A program made the position numbers and the translations under genes. A stretch of DNA of 64,000 bases from Sweltsa coloradensis (Eukaryota > Arthropoda > Insecta > Plecoptera > Chloroperlidae), in contig JAMZAV010000780.1 in assembly GCA_024449915.1 (NCBI GenBank), positions 1 to 64,000 of the forward strand, given 5' to 3'. The notes beneath the pieces are model-generated. The model made no database searches and had not been told where the DNA came from. It saw only the letters and a list, made by a program, of their open reading frames with translations. Each line of letters starts with the position of its first letter. The stretch's first letter is position 1. Positions 57,722-64,000 of this stretch are shown here, piece by piece.

Positions 57722-59366
57722 GGGTCATTCTCAAATAAAATGACCGTGTGCTGTCCCACCTTAATATTATTTTTTTTTTATATCAAGATATTGATTTGCA
57801 TAAATTTTGGTTGTACATTTTCAGAATACTTATAGTTTTTATTAGCTCCATGAATTTTTGCACTTCTATCTTGTAAGGTTGACCTTTAATTCAATGTCGG
57901 GTATTGCAAAATGTGTTAAAACCCATGTCCCTATCCTCAAAACCAGAAGTGTTTTTGTAAAATGTTTGACTTTAAGACTAAAATTTATTTAGTCTCTAGA
58001 TTGGAATTAATGCAGAAATAACAGTTAATAACTGTGTGTTAGTGACTTTTTTTAACAATTTACATTTTCAAACAATAACTAGTGGAAAGTGTTTGTCCCT
58101 AATGTGGCAATCATAATAATGTCATGACTGTTACCATTGTAAAAGAGTTTAAATAATTTTTCAAGAAGGCAGTGGATCAATCTAGAAGAAGAAGAAGAAC
58201 AGCTCCTGACATGGCATCATGGAAGTTTGGTTTGTTTTGACATTAGAACTCTTTAAAATTGAAAAGTAAACATTTTAACGGTGAGTATTTTAATTCAATG
58301 TCATGAATGTTACCAAGATAAAACAATTTAATTTGTATTTAATATTTTATTTAACAATTGAGTTAAGTTACAATCAAGTTCCAGCTCATAGCAAACATAA
58401 CCCTACTTTTTCAAATGGGATTGTTAACAGCTAATGAATTAATGAAGTTGAAATGTCATGCATGTTACTTGTCAGGTATGTTACTTTCAAAAAGTAACAT
58501 TACCAAGGGCATCGTGGATTACTGCATTAATTTCCTGCAACTGTAGATGTGTTTTGAAGGGAGAGGTTGTAATTCATTGCCATACTCAAAAGTAACAAAA
58601 CACTTGTTTTTATTGATTTTCAGTGATCACTTGTCAAGAATGTTACTTTTTGTCAAGACCGTTACCCGTAGTGTCTCTTTACTTTAAACTCAACACAAAC
58701 TTGTTGGATTAGATGGATTTTATCTTTAGGTTGACTGATTTGTACACTAACAAGCAACATGATCTTAGAAAAAAATTATTACTGTTAGAAAAGTAACTTT
58801 TTTGTCAAGACTGTTACTTTTTGTCAACACCGTTACCCGAGCTAATTATTAAATTAAGTCTTATTTAAAGTTTAAAATAACTGAATCACATTTTTAATCT
58901 TATTTATAATATTAATACTTCATTGCTAACAGTGATCTTGATAAAATTTGATTTGCCATTTGTCCATTATTAGTAAGTTAATTACCAGGTTTTGAAATTT
59001 GAGTAACATTCTTGACATTTTGGTAGGGAAAAAGTGATTAAAATAAAAATGTATATTTTATTGAATGTATTAGTTTTGTGTGATAATGTAACTAAAACTA
59101 TTGTGCACATGAATATAGATTTAATAAATAACTTCTTACATCAATTGTCACTTTTATGTCCGGTAACAGTCATGACATTTTCGTACACTTGGATTGATGA
59201 AAATGCTTGTATGTAAAAAAAATTTGTTTTTTTAGATAAACCCTTTTAGGGCTGTAAGAACAAATTATTGGATAATGTATTGTTAAAGGAGGCATCCAAT
59301 TTTATGTTATAATTTTTTCTTGCAAGCATTTTTTTTCAATATGGTCATTACGTTTGAGAATGACCC
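57722..59366. mobile_element. Element J: TIR element with many internal GTTAC motifs
   Basis: The ends are GGGTCATTCTCAAA and its complement TTTGAGAATGACCC, flanked by AAAT on both sides (57718-57721, 59367-59370). Inside, the sequence TGTCA(a/t)GA(c/a)(t/c)GTTAC appears about ten times in both orientations (near 58118, 58300, 58454, 58472, 58626, 58650, 58805, 58830, 58998, 59160). No transposase. Superfamily not assigned. Confidence 0.78.
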
Positions 59367-59547
59367 AAATACTTAATAATTTAGTATATAGATTTAAATT
59401 ATAGGACTAAAGGCCGATGCACAATTGCCCGGTAACGAGAACGGGAACAAGAACGAGAACGGGAAGACGCTAACGTTAATGGCTTCAATGCACAATAGTT
59501 AGTGAAGCAAACCGACGGGAACAAATCAAATAATAACAAATAGGCCC

Positions 59548-59815
59548 TAATAAGTAACATAATAAATTCAGAGTTGTTTTGAATCGGCCTTGTTGATTCT
59601 GGCGTTGATTTGCGGGTGTTCGCACTGTCCATATCACTGATTGCTATAGGCCCTATTTCCTATTAAAAATATCGATCTTTGGTTGGTTATCGCTCACTCG
59701 TCGATTGCGTCGGGGCCTACAGGGTTAGGGTTGGCTTGGTCGCTCTGATTTAAAGTCCCCCACTGAAAATCAGTTATGTAACTGAGTGGGTAGACTTATA
59801 CAATTTATTTATTTC
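59548..59815 (+). mobile_element. SINE-A body, headless fragment
   Basis: Matches 55925-56215 ('gaatcggccttgttgattct' to the ATTT tail) with no tRNA-like head. Confidence 0.82.
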
Positions 59816-60107
59816 TTATTTATTTATTCAATAAGTGTGTTAATAATATTTTATTTTCTTATTCCGTATATTGGTATTTAATTTATTTCGCATATTACCG
59901 GTACTCGCGTATAAACCATCAATCAGCTGATAAAATAGTTTTAGGATGTGCACGTCTTGATTACGATTGGTTCCAGTAACGTACGGAACGGGAACGTTAC
60001 GGAAAGTTAAAACTTGGTGATGTTCCCGTTGTCGTTGCCGGGATACAGGAACGACCAGCAACGGGAAGCTTTATTGTGCATCGTGTCGTAAGTTAACGTG
60101 TGATTAA

Positions 60108-60936
60108 GGCCGCGTTTACACTAATTGGTTTAGTTATAAGGGGATAGGATATATACGTGATAAATTGATTACGTTTTAGTCTTAAGAAATTGTTATAACA
60201 AAAACAAAATTCTTACGACGGACCAATCAGACGTTTTGTTATTTACACGACAACCAATGAAAAGGAGTAACTTCATTATGACAGGCAACTGAAACATAAC
60301 TAACCAATCAGGATTTGTCGTTGGAACTGCAAAACCTCCTATCAGCACTTTTTCTGGAAACATGTATTTTTATCTCGTTGGCAGTATGTTATTCCTAGGC
60401 ATCTGTGTGTGATCACATGATCCATTCTGACCAATGGAAATGTGTTTAAATAGTGGTTTAGTAAACCTCCTATCAGTGTGGGCTTGAAAAGTTTCTGCTA
60501 AACCTCCTATGAGTAGCCTATAAGACATGAAATACGCTGTTTCTGTACGGAGAGTTTCGCCAGGAGGTTTTTAAACAATTATTGATTGTTAATCATATTC
60601 TCATAGCAATTATAGAAAGCTAAAATTACACTGTTGTTATCTAATATAAAGATGAGTCAAACAAACAACGTCATTTTAGAGCAAAATCTATGTTTATCTT
60701 GGCATTCTGATAGGTGTTTTTGCAACGTCTGAAATTTTGTAACTTTTTTGCAGACATTTGCAGATAGGAGGTTTTAATAAATATCGTTTTTTGTGTCTCC
60801 TGAACAATTTCAGAAAACACTAATAGGAGGTTTTGCAGTTCCAAGGACGAATATTGGATTTCTTATTAGGCTACCGGTACCATAACAACCGAATAAAAAT
60901 TTCTTAAGACTAAACCAAAGTTTTGTGAACGCGGCC
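60108..60936. mobile_element. Harbinger-like TIR element (TAA duplication)
   Basis: Ends GGCCGCGTTTACAC and, inverted, GGCCGCGTTCACAA, then GGTTTAGT, CTTAAGAAATT. The flanks are TAA (60105-60107, 60937-60939). A 3-bp TWA duplication and GG-ends fit PIF/Harbinger. It is split by the element at 60321-60844. Confidence 0.7.
60321..60844. mobile_element. TIR element with AAACCTCCTAT repeats
   Basis: Ends TTGGAACTGCAAAACCTCCT inverted at both sides. AAACCTCCTAT or its complement recurs about six times inside (60334, 60467, 60500, 60560, 60765, 60826). No open frame. Target duplication not clear. Confidence 0.75.
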
Positions 60937-61142
60937 TAAAATTTCTTCCCGTTTTCGTTACCGGTAAATTGTGCATCGGCCTTTAGATATAAAGGCAAAA
61001 TATATAGGCCATTAGGTGCACACGCACAAGTCAAACCAATCAGAGAGTGACTCGAGCCGACAATTTGGCATTGGCAACAAGCATTGGCGCAATAAAAGTA
61101 AACACTGCAAATCTGTATTGTTGTGATTGGTTTAAAAACATC

Positions 61143-61367
61143 GGTACTCTTTCGGATGGTATGCCCCAACTTTACAACACTACGCCAACATGGCGGTCAG
61201 TACTAACCTTTTTTACGAAAATACTTCACCTACAAAACCTTTAACGTTGCTAATTTAAATATAAAACACTTCCAAAGGAAAAGTACTTTCGTTTGAAATA
61301 GCGACGTTAAAGGTTGAATTGTTTTTAATGGAAAAAAAAGTTGGGGCATACCATCCGAAAGAGTACC
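61143..61367. mobile_element. hAT-type MITE, perfect 29-bp TIR and 8-bp duplication
   Basis: GGTACTCTTTCGGATGGTAT and onward to CCCCAACTT, exactly inverted at the right end. Duplication AAAACATC at 61135-61142 and 61368-61375 is exact. 225 bp. The perfect TIR suggests recent insertion. Confidence 0.95.
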
Positions 61368-61375
61368 AAAACATC

Positions 61376-62069
61376 TATCATGAACAGCCACCTAAAGTTA
61401 GAGGATAAGTTAGCTGTTAAGTTAAGAGTCCTAAGTTGATGTGAGCATTAGGGATTAGGCCTAGGCCTAGTACATCTATTCAGGTACGTTTAAGATCTGT
61501 CTATGTACCATCTATTATTATATTATATTATGATATTCCGCATTGTAACTAACATTATGTATACGCCAATAAAATACTGAATAGGGTAGGTCTAGGCTAG
61601 GGGCTAGGGTAGGCCCTAGGCCAGCCTAGGCCTAGCCCTACTCTCTTTTGGCCCTACCTAACCTAGGCCTAGCTAGTAGGCTTACGGTCCTGCCTACTAG
61701 GCCTACCATTACATGGAAAATAGTCTTCATAAATAACCTTTCGCGAATCCCAGTAGCCTACCTGGACATAAGATAAGCCTGGGCCTAGGCCAGGGATATT
61801 AAATACGCAAATCCCTAGAAAATGCTTCACGTTCATACGACTCAGCTCCAAGTCTCGAACAGAACACAATAATTGCGACACAATAAGCATGCAGTCCACA
61901 CAACCCTTGGTCAACACCACTCCTCAAGAAGGAAGGAGGCGGGGTGAAGGAGCGCGGGTATTTCAAACAAAATAATGTCAGAATCTAGGGAATATTATGC
62001 ATGATTGTCCAATCCAATGATTCTAATACAGGGAATAAAGTCTTTCATGTTACCCATACTGTAACCGAA
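61376..62069. other. GGCCTA-rich low-complexity spacer
   Basis: 61440-61700 is dominated by CTAGGCCTAG-type text. No gene recognised; the antisense frame 61669-61920 has no family. Confidence 0.5.
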
Positions 62070-62284
62070 AATCACTGACCCCCCCAAAAAATTATCTCAG
62101 GTGTTTTTTTCTGTTTTTTCTGTCTGTTTGTTTGCGCTCTACAGGGCAAACGGCATGCGATCTTGAATTCTTGATGAAAATTGGAGGGCACGTGTTTGGA
62201 TACAATCGAAGAAATATTTCTCATGAATATTGTACTTAAACGATTTTTTTCGAATTTTAGTGCGATATTTTCGTGTCATTTGGG

Positions 62285-63467
62285 CAGTGTTGGGGAAGGA
62301 ACTTTTAAAAAGAACGCTTTCTCGTGAACGCCTTTTTTTGTGCCTTTTTTGTGAACTTTTCAGTGAACTTACTCTTTTTGGATGAGCGAAGCGAAGATTC
62401 CATTTCACTACACTGGAGAAAAAAATCCGGAATGTTTTTTTTTCTGTATTTTTGGCTGTTTGTTAACACGATTCCGGCTAAACCGATACTCCAATTACGA
62501 TGAAATTTTATGGAGACCTTCGAAATCTCTGAACTTAGAACTGCCACGTTTTTGAGCGCAATCGAAAGATTATTTCTCATGAAAATCGCAATTTTACGAT
62601 TTTTTTCTTTTTTTAAACAATTCTTTGACTTATAACACCTACATGCTTTATCCGATTGTAATGATTTTTTCACAGAACCTTAATTTTATGAATTAATATA
62701 TTTTTGTCAAATTTGAGCACAATCAAATAATTATTTCTTATGAAAATCGAAATTTTACGATTTTTTTTATTTTTTTAAATTACGATTTCTTAAAAAAAAT
62801 TAAAATTAAAGTTTATTTTTTCTTTAATTTAAATTAATTTTTAAAAAAATCTTCAACTTAGTAATGATCTTTCACAGAACAACAGAAAATCTGGATAGCT
62901 CAATGCACCAATTACGCTCATCCAACAACGCGGCGGGACTTAAGCGTTTTCCTATTTTTAAATGAATAAACTTGAACTTTTAAAAGTTCTTTCCGAGAGC
63001 GAACTTTTCAGTTTTAGAAAGTTCATTTGAAAGTTCTTTCCGTGCGTCGAGCAGCCGTCGACTCGCCGCCGTCGACGCTTTAAAACAATAACAAATCGTT
63101 GTTCCATCGTAGGCCTAAGTATCTGGCATAATTTTACAAGCTGGTCGACGAGAATGTAGTACAAATCATCAACACTATCAAAGACAGCTCAACACTTTCG
63201 TAAGACTCAAACTCGCGAGTAGTTTGGTACTCGAACACCTATAATGTTTTTCCTCGTGTTTTTCTTCATTTTACGCCAGCCTTTTATAAAATAGTGATTT
63301 TTTTTCACAAAAGAACTTTTCAAAGAACTTAGTTCATATTTTAGACGAACTTGAACTTTTCAAAATTTTAGGTTTTAAAAGAACTTGAACTTTTTAAAAG
63401 TTCATTATTTGAGCTGTGAACTGAACTTTTAAAAAGTTCATTTTAAAAAAGAACTGACCCAACACAG
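62285..63467. mobile_element. hAT-type element with GAACTTTT repeats, inside family C
   Basis: Ends CAGTGTTGGGGAAGGAAC and GACCCAACACAG. Exact 8-bp duplication CATTTGGG (62277-62284, 63468-63475). Both flanks and the right half are packed with GAACTTTTAAAAAGTTC-like repeats. Copy B5 is nested inside. Confidence 0.92.
62378..62954 (+). mobile_element. Helitron-like family B, copy B5, inside the hAT element
   Basis: TTGGATGAGCGAAGCGAAG...CTCATCCAACAACGCGGCGG...GCGTTTTCCTA then T. The last G of CTAG is absent or changed. Flanking hAT text on both sides is rich in GAACTTT. Confidence 0.85.
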
Positions 63468-63634
63468 CATTTGGGCAGATTCTGACCAAACGGGTGGGGC
63501 TACAACGTTTATATTTTAAATGGACATAAAGGTGATGAAGTACCTTTAAAAAAAAAGGTTGGAAGAGTTAGCCAGAATCCATAGAAATAAAGAAGTTTTT
63601 TGAGGTATAAAAAACAATTAACAATTAACTTTTA

Positions 63635-64000
63635 CTAGGAAAACTCTTAAGTCCCTCCGCGTTGTTGGATGAGCGTAATTGGTGCATTGAGCTGCCATGT
63701 GTTACGCGGATTTTCTGTTGTTCTGTGAAAAAATCATTACTCAGTTGAAGATTTTTTTTAATTAAATTAAATAAAAAAAAAATTTACTTAATTTCGTAAT
63801 CGTAATCGTAATTTTAAAAAAGAAAAAATCGCAAATTTTCGATTTTCATAAGAAATAATTATTTGATTGTACTCAAATTTCACACGAATATATTAATTCA
63901 TAAAATTAAGGTTCTGTGAAAAAATCATTACAATCGAATAAAGCATGTAGGTGTTATAAGTTGAAGAAATTTTTTAAAAATCGAAAAAAATCGTAAAATT
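63635..64000 (-). mobile_element. Helitron-like family B, copy B6 (runs off the window)
   Basis: + strand start CTAGGAAAACTCTTAAGTCC preceded by A, then GTTGTTGGATGAGCG and the first internal repeat. The 5' end lies beyond the window. Confidence 0.8.

Larger units (their letters stand above)
59407..60986. mobile_element. Outer TIR element of a nested set
   Basis: Identical 20-base ends CTAAAGGCCGATGCACAATT at 59407-59426 and inverted at 60967-60986, both continuing into CCGGTAACGA(G/A)AACGGGAA. A further inverted scrap of this end lies at 60040-60085, so two overlapping copies are also possible. Contains a SINE-A fragment and two further TIR elements. Confidence 0.65.
62070..63630 (+). mobile_element. 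Helitron-like family C, outer shell of a three-level nest
   Basis: Family-C text at 62072-62284 and 63468-63630 flanks a hAT element. The usual 5' TTGGATGAGC and the 3' CTAG end are both missing. Copy B6 starts at the right boundary. Confidence 0.75.

Overview
This is a eukaryotic window, most likely from an arthropod with a large, AT-rich, repeat-laden genome. The evidence is GT-AG introns (one about 23 kb), no bacterial gene layout, tRNA- and 5S-derived SINEs, Jockey- and Ty3-type retrotransposon fragments, many hAT/Harbinger-type elements, abundant Helitron-like elements, and frequent GGCCTA low-complexity text. The arthropod placement rests mainly on the resemblance of the serpin to insect large-insert serpins as I remember them; it is an inference.

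Only two protein-coding genes are well supported. (1) A serpin on the + strand runs from 6720 to 44420. It is in seven visible exons with mutually compatible splice phases, its N-terminal exon(s) lie outside or were not found, and its introns carry most of the mobile DNA here. Exon 3 (9981-11405) is one 475-codon, phase 1-1 exon coding a Thr/Ser-rich mucin-like segment that ends in a furin-type RRKR site, inside the serpin fold. The reactive-loop hinge lacks the small residues of inhibitory serpins. (2) A KANSL3 (NSL3/Rcd1) homologue on the - strand (47854-49620) is encoded in one uninterrupted exon with an intron in its 5' UTR. The two genes converge tail to tail.

Layout: 1-6712 Helitron-like copies, a SINE, a 60-bp satellite split by nested transposons, and a 31-bp minisatellite ending at the first serpin splice site. 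6720-13077 serpin exons 1-5. 13192-21194 a Jockey RT remnant split by a 5.3-kb inverted repeat of one unusual element (called G). 21195-44420 serpin exon 6, the giant intron (5S-SINE, E-box satellite, 82-bp satellite, Helitron-like copies, hAT elements) and the last exon. 44421-47853 3' regions. 47854-51304 KANSL3 and a large palindrome in its 5' intron. 51305-64000 transposon-dense sequence with several nested TIR elements.

The most informative structures are: the mucin-insert serpin; a set of Helitron-like families (B, C, D here) sharing asymmetric inverted ends and a 3' hairpin plus CTAG, with one insertion proven by an internal empty site; an inverted 'two-tailed' element made of two such ends; and element G, about 2 kb, with a giant terminal hairpin and a module shared with family C. 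Family letters A-J are labels used only in this annotation.
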